Positions 31,291 through 43,823 are shown, counted from the first letter of the stretch. The stretch: DNA of 64,000 nt from Bufo bufo (GCF_905171765.1 NC_053393.1:66557371-66621370), one strand, 5' to 3'. Notes: generated by a model not told the origin, from the sequence alone. Numbers and translations: made by a program.

Positions 31291-32672
31291 AGTGGGAAAA
31301 CGTTTGATATGTCGCATTTTGATCAGTGGAAACTTAGTGGATATCAAACTACACTGTAGAAACCAGTGTCAGGCAGCTGCTGCCAAGGCTAGAAAGATAA
31401 TGGGTTGCATGAAAAGTGGCACACATGCCCGTGATGATGAACATAGTCCTGCCACTTTACACATCCCTAGTCAGACCACACATGGAGTACTGTGTACAGT
31501 TCTGGGCTCCTGTGAACAAGGCAGACATAGCAGAGCTGGAGAGGGTTCAGAGGAGGGCAACTAAGGCTACTTTCACACTTACGGCAGAGGAATCCGGCAG
31601 GCAGTTCGGTCGCCGGAACTGCCTGCCGGATCCGGCAAAACGTATGCCAACTGATGGCATTTGTAAGACTGATCAGGATCCTGATCCGTCTTATAAATGC
31701 ATTGAAATGCCGGATCCGTCTTTCCGGTGTCATCCGGAGAAACGGATCCGGCATTTATTTATTTCACATTTTTTTCGGTCTGCGCAGACGGATCCGGCAT
31801 TCCGGTATTTTGAATGCTGGATCCGGCACTAATACAATCCTATAGAAAAAAATGCCAGATCCGGCATTCAGGCAAGTGTTCAGTTCTTTTGGCCGGAGAT
31901 AAAACCGTAGCATGCTGCGGTTTTATCTTTGTTCTGATCAGTCAAAAAGACTGAAGTGAAGACATCCTGATGCATCCTGAACGGATTGCTCTCCATTCAG
32001 AATGCATAGGGATAAAACTGATCAGTTATTTTCCGGTATAGAGCACCTAGGACGGAACTCTATGCCGGAAAAGAAAAACAATAGTGTGAAAGTACCTTAA
32101 GGTAATTACTGGAATGGGGCAACTACAGGTCCCTGAAAGATTATCAACATTAGGGTTATTCACATTAGAAAAAAAGACGACTGAGGGGAGATCTAATTAC
32201 TATATATAAATATATCAGGGGTCAGTACAGAGATCTATCCCATCATCTATTTATCCCCAGGACTGTGACTGTGACGAGGGGACATCATCTGCGTCTGGAG
32301 GAAAGAAGGTTTGTACACAAACATAGAAGAGGATTCTTTACGGTAAGAGCAGTGAGACTATGGAACTCTCTGCCTGAGGAGGTGGTGATGGTGAGTACAA
32401 TAAAGGAATTCAAGAGGGGCCTGGATGTATTTCTGGAGTGTAATAATATTACAGGCTATAGCTACTAGATTTCTGGAGACGTCGTTTATCCAGGAAGTTA
32501 TTCTGATGCCTTATTGTAGTCGGGAAGGAATTTTTTACCCTAAAATTAGGAAAATTGGCTTCTACCTCACAGTTTTTTTTTTTGCCTTCCTCTGGATCAA
32601 CTTGCAGGATAACAGGCCGAACTGGATGGACAGATGTCTTTTTTTCAGCCTTACAAACTATGTTACTATGTA
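31291..32672 (+). pseudogene. CR1-type LINE 3' part, split by a MITE
   Basis: Translation before the MITE gives NQCQAAAAKARKIMGCM and then, in another frame, [20 protein letters not shown] and [11 protein letters not shown], the thumb-side end of a CR1-type reverse transcriptase. After the MITE it continues with GHHLRLEERRFVHKHRRGFF, VRAVRLWNSLPEEVV and EFKRGLDVFLE (to 32468). The 3' untranslated region ends with TTACAAACTATGTTACTATG. Frameshifts and 5' truncation make it inactive. The tail leads straight into a 35-bp minisatellite. A second copy of the same 3' end lies inverted at 61203-61596. Confidence 0.85.
31565..32097. mobile_element. Harbinger-like MITE inside the CR1 LINE
   Basis: It starts GGCTACTTTCACACTTACGG and ends ATAGTGTGAAAGTACCT, with TAA at 31562-31564 and 32098-32100. 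Removing it restores CR1 text (GGCAACTAAGGTAATTACTG), so a 3-bp TAA duplication is supported. The interior is rich in GGATCCGGCA blocks in both orientations. Confidence 0.75.
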
Positions 32673-33440
32673 ATACTGCCCTATGTACATTATAACTACT
32701 ACAAAACAGCCTATTATGTACACGAATATAACTACTATAATACTGCCTCCGATGTACAAGAATATAACTACTATAATACTGCCTCCGATGTACAAGGAAA
32801 ACACTACTATAATACTGCCTCCTATGTACAAGAACATAATTGCTATAATACTGCTCCTATGTACAAGAATATAACTACTATAATACTGCTCCTATGTACA
32901 AGAATATAACTACTATAATACTGCTCCTATGTACAAGAATATAACTACTATAATACTGCTCCTATGTACAAGAATATAACTACTATAATACTGCTCCTAT
33001 GTACAAGAATATAACTACTATAATACTGCTCCTATGTACAGGAATATAACTACTATAATACTGCTCCTATGTACAAGAATATAACTACTATAATACTGCT
33101 TCCTATGTACAAGACTATAACTACTATAATACTGCCTCCTATGTACAAGAATATAACTACTATAATACTGCTCCTATGTACAAGAACATAACTACTATAA
33201 TACTGCCTCCTATGTACAGGAATATAACTACTATAATACTGCTCCTATGTACATGAATATAAATACTATAATACTGCCTCCTATGTACAAGAACATAACT
33301 ACTATAATACTGTCTTCTATATATGCGATTATAACTACAATAATACTGCCCCTATGTACAGTACAAGACGATAACCACTATAATACTGTCTCCTATGTAA
33401 TACTGCATTCTATATACAAGATTATAATTACTATAATATT
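32673..33440. repeat. 35-bp minisatellite, about 20 copies
   Basis: The unit begins TGCTCCTATGTACAAGAATA and continues TAACTACTATAATAC. The central units (32850-33090) are almost identical and the outer ones diverge. The array starts at the 3' tail of the CR1 LINE. Confidence 0.93.
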
Positions 33441-34419
33441 GATACCTATAGACAATAACAAAACACACTTTTTTTTTTTCAGGCTTGTGCTCGTTTATTT
33501 CCGGTTTGTACCCAGAATAGTAAATCTAAGCCTGGTATTTGCAGCTACATGCAGTATATTGGCATTTTTCTTTTCTATCAGTAACTTTCTGCATCTTTCA
33601 TCAGGCTTTTAACCTTTGGCAGAAAACACTTAAACCCACAGAGGTGACTCTTTCTCCGCTCACCTCTGTCATCCTGTACAATTCCTGACAGCTCACAGAT
33701 AGGAGCTAGAGGACTGGTGAATATACATTTAGCAGAGAAAGAAGCATGGTGTAACCTCTGCTCATTTCCTTTAATGTTAGAAATGTGTGTCTACTGGCAT
33801 TTTATATTGTTAATATTTCATACAACAGCGAACTCGCTCCTACTGCATTTGTTCGTATTGATTTGAAGGCAGGAGAAATGTTTCAACCTCCAACAATGGT
33901 TTTCAACCTTTTTAGGGCTTTATTCAGCTCATTTCTAAGTAATCAAAAATGGTTTCCCTTTATTCAGAATGACTGCATGGAATTCTGTTCTTGTGCGCTC
34001 TAAATGCACTCTTTGTTATATGGCCTCATATTTTAAGAAGCTTTTATAACAAAAAATTAAAAAGCAGTAGATGAGAAGTACAACCTAATTTCATGCTCTG
34101 TTTGTCCTCCATTGTTCAAGCAAACAGTATTCAGATCTCTGGTCCCCATGCTGTGACAAAAATCTTTCCACACAAACACACACACATAAAGTACAGATAT
34201 ATAATCATTTCATATTCCCATAGGCCGAGTCACATTGCCTTACCTAGGAGACAGCTGACAGGTTGGGTTTTGTATCTGAATACATCACTGCTACCACCAG
34301 ATTTGCTCTTTAGGCTGGGTTCACACCGCCATCATACGCTTTGTTCATTGCGACATTTGCAGTGGGCTTGAAGCCCACTGCAAAAAAGGATTTTCTTTTT
34401 TTGTTGCTTGGTGTTATGC
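33441..34419. other. No recognised gene
   Basis: AT-rich sequence. TTTAGGCTGGGTTCACACCG at about 34311-34330 resembles one end of a MITE; no matching end was found. Confidence 0.3.
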
Positions 34420-34860
34420 AATGTGTCTGATAAGGTTAACAGGCTTTGCTTTGGTAAATCGTTGTTAGGTGGGGCTGCTCTGCCCTCCCATTAGCAAGTG
34501 GTAAAGACTGAGAGAAAGTTAGTTGAGACTGAGACAAGGAGGAGATATAAAGCAAGCTAGAAACAACCTTGGGAAGCACAAGCCAGCGAAGGAGAGTCTT
34601 TAAACAGCCTCTGAGGAAGCAATTCTGAGAGTCTTTAAACAGCCTCTGAGGAAGCAATTCAGAGTACATTGGAGAGAATCGGCCATTGAGAAGAGGTGCG
34701 TGCTATAAAGACTGTGGAGGTAACCAAATAAAGCTTTGTGACTCCATTACACACTTATCTGTGAGGATCAGGATCTAAAGCACCCAGGTATGTTGTGAAG
34801 GCAGATTGGCCATCAGCTAGAAGACTACACCCCCAGCATTGTAGTGCCACATTTTGATGA
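34420..34860 (+). repeat. LTR-like segment with TATA and AATAAA motifs
   Basis: It contains GGAGATATAAAGCAAGC (TATA-like) at about 34540-34556, a 34-bp tandem duplication (GAGAGTCTTTAAACAGCCTC, two units at about 34593-34660), and CAAATAAAGCTTTGTGACTC at about 34726-34745 followed by ACACACTTATCTGTG. This order resembles a retroelement LTR. No TG...CA ends or target duplication were found. Confidence 0.3.
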
Positions 34861-34950
34861 CAGAAGAATGGTTGGGAAAAGGAGAAATGAAGACATATTG
34901 TACCCCTGTGTCTGGATCTGAGAGAGACAATACAGATTTGGGAAGACTGA

Positions 34951-36492
34951 TGTCACGTTCCGAGAGGCCAGGGCAAACCTCCGGGATGTCATACAAACAG
35001 GACACAGGCAGAAACAGACTAGGGACCAACAGAATACTTTATTACACATGTAATAAAAGAACATTACAGTACAGCAGGTTAAGTGGTAGCACTACCACTG
35101 AACCAAGAACACCGGCAAACCAGAGGCAAACCCCAGGGGGCGAAGAGCCAGTGAGCCCCTTTCTTCACAGAGCCCCTGGAGGTGGGGATGAACTGGGCCG
35201 AGGGCTCACTGGTTGCACCTCCAGGATGGGTCCGGATACACTTGGCTGTTAACTGCTGAGAACCACAGACAACAGGACTGGAACCCAAACAAGTTCAGGA
35301 CATGGATCAGAACAGACAAATCGAACCAGCACACACAAGCAGATGCCTGGACCAAAAGCGGAATGGAAGCATGACAGTCTCAGGCAGAGCTGCACACAGA
35401 CTAGAGATCCTCCCTCCGACGAACCCAGGAGCCCTCTCAAGAAGGCAGGACATACACAGGACAGGATCAGAAACAGTAAGGCACTGCAGGCAAAACATGG
35501 AACAGACAGGATCAGAAGACGTTTAGCACTGCCAAGCTATACATGGAACCGACAGGATCAGAAGCAGTTTAGCACTGCCAAGCTATACATGGAACCGACA
35601 GGATCAGAAGCAGTTTAGCACTGCCAAGCTATACATGGAACAGACAGGATCAGAAGCAGTTACACTGCCAAGCTATACATGGAACAGACAGGATCAGAAG
35701 CAGTTACACTGCCAGGATATACATGGAACAGACTAGATCAGAAGCAGTTACACTGCTATACATGGAACATACAGGATACAACATCAACAACACCAATGCT
35801 TTACCAGGTGACACCACACAGAAGGGCAGGTGGCAAAACCTCCTGGGTCAGCAGCAAGGGACTACACCCAGCAAGACAAAAGACAGACTGACCACAAGCC
35901 CCACAGCTCACAGGAAGAAATAGCTGCAATAACCAGGGCACTTGATAAGCCACACCCAGGAACAGACCAGGGAATGTGAACCCCACCAGAACCAGGAGTA
36001 ACCAGAAGCACAAGACATGCAATCATAAGTGTCAGTTCACAGCAGTCACAGAATGCTGCAGCCAGCATGCCCTAAACGACAACCAGCAAACACAGGATAA
36101 CTGTAGCCAGTACAAGGTTACAGGCAGCCAGCCTACACAACAGCAATGAGTGACGGAACCGCACAGTGATACAAACAGAGATGCATCTATACACAGACCC
36201 TGTTCACATACAAGTCATCAGCCAGCACGCATCACAGAACCAGCATACATGGTAACACCCACGGCCAGTACACAAAGTGTATGCAGCCAGCCTGCACAGC
36301 ACTAGTGAAAGTAGCCACAGAGATATGGATGTGGGGAGGCACAAACACAGGCAGCAGTTCACACACAACAACGCAGACAGCACACAGCCCCAAGAAACCA
36401 GCATACACAGGTGGCAACCTGCAGCCAGTACGTGTGGGAACATGCAGCCAGGCTGCACGGCCACAACTGTCACAGTGAACCGCACCGCGACA
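34951..36492 (+). mobile_element. TG...CA element with 5-bp duplication, probably a solo LTR (copy 2)
   Basis: It starts TGTCACGTTCCG and ends ACCGCGACA, with ACTGA on both sides (34946-34950 and 36493-36497). It is related along its length to 1740-3309, including the GTAATAAAA motif near 35050 and the final GTCACAGTGAACCGCACCG block. It differs by a minisatellite expansion in the middle. No internal retroviral domain is present. Confidence 0.65.
35480..35770. repeat. Tandem repeat inside the TG...CA element
   Basis: Six to seven units of about 40-54 bp contain ATACATGGAACAGACAGGAT and CAGAAGCAGTT(T/A). Unit length varies through loss of the AGCACTGCC part. Copy 1 of the element has only diverged traces at 2330-2440. 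Confidence 0.8.
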
Positions 36493-36497
36493 ACTGA

Positions 36498-38060
36498 CTC
36501 AGAAAGGAAATGGCTAGGCCTGCTTATCACTTTTGCAGCCTCCAGAAAAGTGAAAACTGTGCAAACTGCAACATGTGTAAGATCTGCCGGTCCTGCTTGA
36601 GAAAGAATGTGTCTGCTGTTAGAACTTTATTGCAAATGAAGAACTATTGTTTGTTGCAAAACTGGTCTCATCAATGCAGACCATCGCCTGGGCTCTGATC
36701 TAACTTCCTTGCATTTACCGCGCAACACTCACGAACATCTAGGGCACCCCAATGGCACCATCATGCAGGATACCCCGAAAACCCCCAAGGTAACTAGGGT
36801 GCACCTTCACTTCATTGTAAACCAGCCCAGGAGCAGCCACTGTGAGGAATACTACTACCACCAATAGTCCCTACTTCCACTCCCGTCCTATTGCCTCCCA
36901 CCCAGGCTGTTGCACATTCTTGATGTCTAAACAATGAACACCAAGATTGATTCTAACTGGCCCCATTATAACATTTTGAGAGTCAATTATCAAAGACTGG
37001 CATGTGCTTGGCCGATCTTTGTATTCCCTTGCCTCGTAGGAGGAAGTGCTTAATTTATAACGAGGCAGGCACTCCTTAATAAATTAAGTGCATCCCCGTG
37101 CAGTCTGTCCACCTAGAATAAAATCGAGCAGGTGTAGAGTATAATTAGAGATGAGCGAATTTCTCAAAAATTTCATTCGGCCGGTTCACCAAATTTTCCT
37201 AAAAAATTTGTTTCGATCCAAATTTATTTGTGGCGAATCACGTAAAAAAAAAGCTATTTCCTGGCTGCATAGAGCCTTTATAGTGGTGTAGAACACGGTG
37301 CCTAGCAGTAACACGCATAAGGAGTCTGCTGTGGTAGTGAAACAATACTGTGAGTCAGTATGACATGTAGATGACAGGCATCGCTCTTAGAATCATTGCA
37401 CACTTCACTTAGTTGGGCAGTTACGGGGCCAAAACTGACCAAATAACTCAGTGTAAACTCAGCCTTATAGGTCAATGTTAATGTAACATCCCAGAGTTAT
37501 GCTACTAAACTCTTTTACCCCGCTACAACCTGCTAAGTGTATTTATACTGTCATCTAATGTGATTTTATCTAATATTCTCACAAATATGCATTCTAAGCA
37601 TTGTAAATGTAAATTTCTGTAATTTCTATGTTCACCAGCAGGTGGCAGCAATGTGCTTAGCAGGGACTTAGAGCCAGTTTAGTATTTCTGAGCTGGAATA
37701 GTACATTCCAGTTTAGCTCCCCCTCTGTGAGGAGGTGTGGAATGTTCCCACATCCTGGCTCATGGGTGGGGAAGGAAGTTAAAGTTAGTGTGCCAGCCAC
37801 CCCGGCTAGGGAAAGGCTGTGCGTGTAGGAACTCCCAGTTATAGGGATCCAAGCCGGAATCTTGTCTCGGCTGAGACAAAAGATCATCTTCCCCAGCCTG
37901 AGCCCTTCAGCCTCAGCTGGTACAAGCAAGCAGCCACCTCCAGTATGCCAAGAAGAAGTGTAAGCCGTGTACCGGGGTGGGCTCCCCAGAATACAGCGAA
38001 GTCACAGACAAGGAAAGCGACACTGACACCAGCTTAATATGAAAGAACAGAAAATTTTGT
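36498..38060. other. No recognised gene; one MITE-like end
   Basis: TTAGAGATGAGCGAATTTCT at about 37146 resembles the TAGTGATGAGCG end of the hAT-like element at 42731, but only one end is seen. From about 37482 (TGTAACATCCCAGAG) the text resembles a frog LTR; no duplication was found. Confidence 0.3.
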
Positions 38061-38064
38061 TTAA

Positions 38065-38943
38065 CCCCTTAAGGACCGGGCTCATTTTCACCTTCAGGAC
38101 CAGGCCATTTTTTGCAAATCTGACCAGCGTCACTTTATGTGGTGATAACTTTAAAACGCTTTGACTTATCCAGGCCATTCTGAGATTGTTTTTTCGTCAC
38201 ATATTGTACTTTGGAGTAAAAAAAAATCATTTTTATTTATAAAAAAATACCAAATTTGCCAAAAATCTGGAAAAATTAGCAAATTTCTCTACTTCTATAA
38301 TACATATTAATACCTAAAAAAAATAGTTATTACTTTACATTTCCTATATGTCTTCTTCATGTTAGGATCATTTTGGGAATGACATTTTATTTTTGGGGTA
38401 CGTTACAAGGCTTAGAAGTTTAGAAGTAAATCTTGAAATTTCTCAATGACCCCATTCTAGAAACTACACCCCTCAAGGTATTCAAAACTGATTTTACAAA
38501 CATTGTTAACCCTTTAGATGTTCCACAAGAATTAATGAAAAATAGAGATACAATTTCAAAATTTCACTTTTTTGGCAGATTTTCAATTTTAATATTTTTT
38601 TTCCAGTTACAAAGCAAGGGTTAACAGCCAAACAAAACTCAATATTTATGGCCCTGATTCTGTAGTTTACAGAAACACCCCATATGTGGTCGTAAACCGC
38701 TGTACGAGCACACGGCAGGGCGCAGAAGGAAAGGAATGGAGTAGAAACTCCAAAAACGTGACCCCATTTTAGAAACTTCGGGATAGGGTGGAATTTTTGT
38801 TGGTACTAGTTTAGGGTACATATGGTTTTTGGTTGCTCTATATTCAACTTTTTGTGAGCCAAGGTAACAAAAAAATAGCTCGTCCTCGAGCGCTAAGTGC
38901 CGGCATTTGAGGACGTGCATTCTCATCCTGGGTCGTTAAGGGG
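38065..38943. mobile_element. TTAA-flanked piggyBac-like MITE
   Basis: The ends CCCCTTAAGGACC and GGTCGTTAAGGGG are flanked by TTAA (38061-38064 and 38944-38947). TTAACCC ends are typical of piggyBac-type elements. The interior has no frame of interest and carries AT-rich runs and CCCATTTTAGAAAC-type blocks also present in the big TTAA element at 55999. Confidence 0.75.
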
Positions 38944-38947
38944 TTAA

Positions 38948-40081
38948 ACAACAAGTAATAACATAAGCATCACCAAAGCAATACAAACATGCATAGATAC
39001 GCTATATCCCAGACCCACAGTCAATGTCCCTGCCCAATGGACAGGCCTAGCCAATGGCGGACACAGCAGAGCCTACAAGTCATGGTGTGCCGCTACAGAG
39101 GACACCCCTAGCCGGTGGCAAACGCAGCAGAGTCTGCAAGTCAATAACTGCGCTGCAGTCCAGTACAGTACAGCCTAGCAAAACAATATAAATCCTAACT
39201 GACTAACTAATGCTAGGCCTAGGCTAGTCTCTGTAACTTCAGGCGCCACACAATATATTGCAATCAGTAACCAGGTGTACTGACCTGTGTCCGTTCTGGG
39301 CCCGAGGATGCAGCCTACCAAAGATGGCCACCAACTTCTCAGCAACCGTGCGGCCTTGCTTGATAGTGAGGCCTTCTGTCCACACACTGGACTGGTCTTC
39401 CTGGGACAACCTCTCTTTCAAAAGAGCTGGATACAGAAAGGATATAACAGCTACTCTCCTCCTTCTGAGTGTCCATTAACTGCCGGACATCTGCAAGCCA
39501 GGATGGAATCGGATTCAGTCCCTCACAGCACAATCCTTCCACCATGCCAGATCAACACTTTCTGGTTCACTCACAGGCAGCAGCATGAGTCCTCATCTGT
39601 TTATGCATATTCAAATCTCAGAGTGTGCTGGCTGTAGCTGCAAAACAGTGGCCTCTAGTGCCCGGAATGCCAAATGACAGTTTAAGTACAGACATTATGC
39701 AGAAATAGCTGTTTCACAATCTCACAGAAGCATACCCTGTGAGCACAACTGTGAGTACCGTCCAGAGACCAGGAGAAGCCAAATTCCTCCTCAGCTAGTC
39801 AGTCCCCATACAGCAGAAGATAGTAAGCGCAGTAGATATAAATTCCTGCCACAAGCAGACGACTTATCAGAGCCACAAGCAGACGACTTATCCTGCAAAG
39901 AGCTCCAGGCACATGATAGAAGCAGAAGATAGATTCCTGCCACACATTGCCAATACCTGCTGGGACTTCAGACTATTGCTGTATCTCACTTGGATGAAAG
40001 CTGCATCAAGTAAAGACAAGTTTGAACTTTATTCTAAATCTGGATCTCAATTATTGCTGCAATTTCCTCAATACTCTTACT
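38948..40081. other. No recognised gene
   Basis: The text continues across the MITEs on either side and may be one old retroelement-derived segment (about 37482-40520). The 13-bp piece CACAAGCAGACGA occurs twice at 39852-39886. Confidence 0.3.
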
Positions 40082-40196
40082 CAGGCTCGGACTGGCCCAC
40101 AGGGGTACAGGGGAATCCCCCGGTGGGCCCCCGAGCAAGGTGGGCCCCTAGTCTCCCACCCCCTGCACAAGTGGCACATAATACAGTAGACTTACT

Positions 40197-40231
<35 letters not shown>

Positions 40232-40368
40232 TCTATGTACAGCACCTCAACCAGCCTATGTTCATATAAAAAACTTGCTAAAATATGTATTATATTTGAA
40301 TGTATCTGTACGGTGGGCCCCCAAAATAAATTTTACTGGTGGGCCCGAGGTTCCCCAGTCCGACACTG
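40082..40368. mobile_element. hAT-type MITE with perfect 8-bp duplication
   Basis: It starts CAGGCTCGGACTGGCCCAC and ends CCCCAGTCCGACACTG, with CTCTTACT on both sides (40074-40081 and 40369-40376). It has a TA microsatellite inside and GTGGGCCCCC blocks at both ends. An 8-bp duplication and CAG...CTG ends fit the hAT group. Confidence 0.85.
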
Positions 40369-40376
40369 CTCTTACT

Positions 40377-40860
40377 AGCAACACACTCATTTTATTGCAA
40401 GTGAGCCAGGATCCAGGAGTCCAGCCGTACCCAGGTAGGAGACACCGTTGACACTATACCCACTACTCTACAGAGACATTATACCACTCTGGCATTCCTA
40501 CCCTGGTACGTGAGTTATAACACCTTAAAGGGCCCTGTGGTAGTACCCTGCGCACGCTGCAATTGGTGTCACGAACAAACTATAGACTATTTCAACCATA
40601 TCCGGACCCACTGCATAATTTGGCGTCCGCATAACCGTACCACGGTCCTGCTCATTGCATTAGTGGCAGGTATAAAAAAAACGTGGAGAGGCCCAAGATC
40701 CTACTATAGCGTGAAAGAGCGCACTCCTTTTACACCAATTCACTGATTCCACATAGATTTCTACAGAACCTATTCTATTAAACGCTTATACAAGTAGAGC
40801 CCCTCCGACAGAGTGCAGTGGGTGTCAGCAGTAAGTTTGTGTTGAAGTCACTGATTATTT
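40377..40860. other. No recognised gene
   Basis: Contains TGGTGTCACGAACA at about 40565, which could be read as a retroelement primer-site-like motif, but nothing supports that further. Confidence 0.25.
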
Positions 40861-41186
40861 TGCCCTTCCTCTGATCCGTCAGAACAAAAAAAAAAAAAGA
40901 ATCCTGTCTGTGGAGCATCCGCCTTCACTCGGTCAGCATTTAGTCAGTAATCCATCAGTATCACTAAAGCAAAAAAAAATAGGAGTGGATCCAAAACAGA
41001 GGTGACACATAAATGGAATATTTGCATGTCTTCTGTGTTTTGCACCCACTCCTGCTTTTGGCTGCCCAAATCCTAAGCCAATTCTGATGCAAAATAGGGA
41101 CCATGTCATGCAGGTCTTACAGCTGTTACATAGACAGGATCCATTGTGCGTCTCATTTTTCCTTCCTTCTGACAGATCAGAAGAAG
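40861..41186. mobile_element. Possible MITE with diverged inverted ends
   Basis: CCCTTCCTCTGATCCGTCAG at the left faces CTTCTGACAGATCAGAAGAAG at the right as diverged complements. No target duplication was recognised. Confidence 0.4.
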
Positions 41187-41235
41187 TGTCAAACAAATGA
41201 TGATGTCAGCCAGGCTGAAAGGGAAAATAGTGGCC

Positions 41236-41600
41236 CAGTCATGAAGTGGGGAGGGTGAAAACAGCATGAAAAGTCCAAAAAGTGGACATTGTGGTGAGGT
41301 GGAAGCAGCATGAGGAGACCACAGAGTGGCCCAATGACAGAGAGTCTGGAGGTCGCAGCAGCATCAGGAGGAGGCCACAGAGTGGCACAATGACAGTGTG
41401 GAGGTGGCGGCAGCAACAGCATCAGGAGGAAGCCACAGGGTGGCACAATGACAGTGTGTAGGTGGCAGCAGCATCAGGAGGACACAGAGTGGCACAATGA
41501 CAGAGTGCTGAGGTGGCGGCAGCAGCATCAGGAGACCTGAGTGGTGAGGTGGCAGCAGCATCAGGAGACCACAGAGTGACCCGTTAACAGAGTGGGTAGG
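41236..41600. repeat. Minisatellite of about 55-65 bp units
   Basis: Six to seven imperfect units contain GGTGGCAGCAGCATCAGGAG and ACAGAGTGGCACAATGACAG. The array lies downstream of the minus-strand hAT transposase remnant and could belong to that element. Confidence 0.7.
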
Positions 41601-41762
41601 TGGTAATACCAGTACCAGCTAAAGATGATGGGTAAAAGAAGGAGCACTTGGCATCAGATGTGTGGCATAAGGCGGGTGGCAGCATCAGAATAGTAGCTGA
41701 GGCTGGTAGCCAGAAAAAACTGGCCTCTTTTGTCAAAATGTTGGTGTGGCCCCATGGATGAT

Positions 41763-43823
41763 CTAGTCTGATGCATCAGGCATTGGTGGGTGGAAAACCT
41801 GGCTGATCCACGCCTGATTCATCTTGAAAAAGGTCAGTCTCTTCACGTTTTTGGTGGACAGGTAAGTTCTTCTTGAGGTAACTATGGCCCCAGCCGCACT
41901 GAGCACCTGCTCTGATGCCACACTACTGGCCGGGCAGGACAGCAATTCCAGGTCAAACTCTGCCAGTTGCATCCAAAAATTCAGTTTGGCTGCCCAGTAG
42001 TCCAGCGGATCTTCAATGTGGGGTGGCAGGGTAATGTCCAAGTATGCCACCACCTACTGGTTCAAGTCCTGCACCAGGTCTAGCTGCTGCTGCTGAGTAG
42101 TTATTTCCCTAGGCGGGTGAAGATAGCTGATCATCAGCGATTCTAGACTCAAGTTGCTGCTGATGGAGCTGGAACTGCTCCTACCCCCCCACTCTGCCAC
42201 AGCAAACATGGCAGAGGAACATGAGTGCAGGGGGCCCCCCGGTCAGACCTGCGAGAGGATGGACGATGGTACAGATAGGCAGCAGCCAACTGACTACATA
42301 GGATGTCTCTATAGTAGTTCAGTTTGTCCTCCCTCTCAGCGGGTGTAAAAAAGGCCCCATTTTGGACCGGTAGCGAGGGTCCAACAAGGTGGAGAGTCAG
42401 AAGTCATCCCTCTGCCGAATGCTGACAAGCAAGTGAGCATGCATCGGGCAATTTGTGCAAGTGACTCGGAGGGACTCTCCACTGCATACTGCCACGGTGT
42501 GTCTGGGTCCTCCTGATCGTCTTCCTCATCGCCCTGTAGCTCCTCTGGCTGCTCCTGCTCTTCCTCTCCTGTCACCTGTGTAGAAAAACCACCCATTTCG
42601 CTACACATTGCTTGTGCTCCAATGTCTTCCTCCTCCAATTCAGCCCCACAGGGCTCATGTGGCCGTGAGATGAAGGCGCCACGTCTCTCGTTCCCTGACC
42701 GGCCAGATTTCCCAGCATCTGTTCCAGGACTAGTGATGAGCGGCAGGGGCAATATTCGAATTCGTGATATTTTGCTAATATTTTGTAGAATATTCGTCAT
42801 ATATTTGCAAATTAGAGAATTCGAGATTATATTCTTGAGTGCGAAAATCGGCAATGTATTATTTGCGTAATGCGCGCGAAATACCGGATTGGGTCACTTA
42901 TGCTACATTTTTCAAGCTGGTATAAGTTTCCTGAGACTGGAGAAAATGGTTGGCACGGCAGAACATTAGAATAGCTTTATATGCAGAAAGTGTGCTCCAA
43001 TATATTTGCGCTTGCAAATTTTCGGCAATTAATGATGCACATATTTTTTAGCAATACGTGCACTTGTGACATCAAAGCACTATGTCTGTAGCATGTATGT
43101 ATGGACAGCAGAACCTATCACACTGCCTAACACCCTGCACTGGAATCTATCAGCTACACTATAGATCAATCTAACCTACACTGACTATCTCCCACTAACT
43201 ATCTGAATTATATATATAAGTTAACTGTCTAATGTAATACAACAAAGCACAGAACACAGCAAGCACACTGCTGTCTCTTTCATAACTGCAATAAACTTTA
43301 GAAAATAGCTGCTGGGGAGGTTCTTATATACTAAGGGGTAGGCAAATTTTCTATTGGTTGCTAGGGATGTTGCTAAGCTGTGACAAAGCCTTCTCATTGG
43401 CCCTCAAGCTAGAAGAAGGGAGGGATTATCACCTGATGTGTACTGTGTTAAAAAAACCAAAAAACGAATATTCGTCATTACGAGTATATAGCACTATATT
43501 CTAAATATTTGCGAATTCTCGAAGTGCCGATATTTGCGATAAAAATTAGCTTTTCAAATATTCGCGCTCAACACTATCCAGGACATGAAGCAGTGGAATG
43601 ACCTTGTTCATCCTGTAGTCCTGGCGACTCACAAATAACGTGGCCTCTTTTCAAAGGGCCTGAGCAAACGGCAGGTGTCACGCATGAGCTGCCACTGGCT
43701 GACATCGAAGTTACACAGGGGAGTACTCCTGTCCGCTTGGATCATCAAGAAATCGCTTATGGCTTTCTCTGTTCGTATAGTCGGTCCAACATACTGTATG
43801 GAGGGTGGAATTCCAACGGGGTC
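41763..43823 (-). pseudogene. hAT transposase remnant, split by a MITE
   Basis: Read on the minus strand from 43823: RWNSTLHTVCWTDYTNRE (the hAT WNST block), then WQLMRDTCRLLRPFEKR and MNKVIPLLHVLD, both typical of the hAT catalytic region. A MITE (42731-43576) interrupts. Then come an acidic stretch (GEEEQEQPEELQGDEEDDQ), a region resembling LLDPR(Y/F)K but frameshifted (PCWTLATGPKWGLF), and the C-terminal dimerisation domain DPLDYWAAKLNFW...SSVASEQVLSAAG ending near 41763. Residues before WNST, including the BED zinc finger, are missing. Frameshifts are present, so it is inactive. Confidence 0.85.
42731..43576. mobile_element. hAT-type MITE nested in the hAT transposase remnant
   Basis: Ends TAGTGATGAGCG and CGCTCAACACTA, with the perfect 8-bp duplication TCCAGGAC (42723-42730 and 43577-43584). 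The interior is AT-rich with many AATATTCG blocks in both orientations. Confidence 0.9.

Noticed and set aside
32634..32909. Repetitive open frames with YNTA/TTIILPPMYK peptide repeats
   Set aside because: Translation of the 35-bp minisatellite, not a repeat protein gene.
34951..36492. Host exons or promoter in the GC-richer CAGCATACA region
   Set aside because: The whole interval is a repeat with 5-bp duplication and a relative at 1740-3309.
37482..40520. Complete LTR retrotransposon between TGTAACATCCC and GTTATAACA
   Set aside because: No target duplication, gag-pol or paired LTR found; only LTR-like text around nested MITEs.
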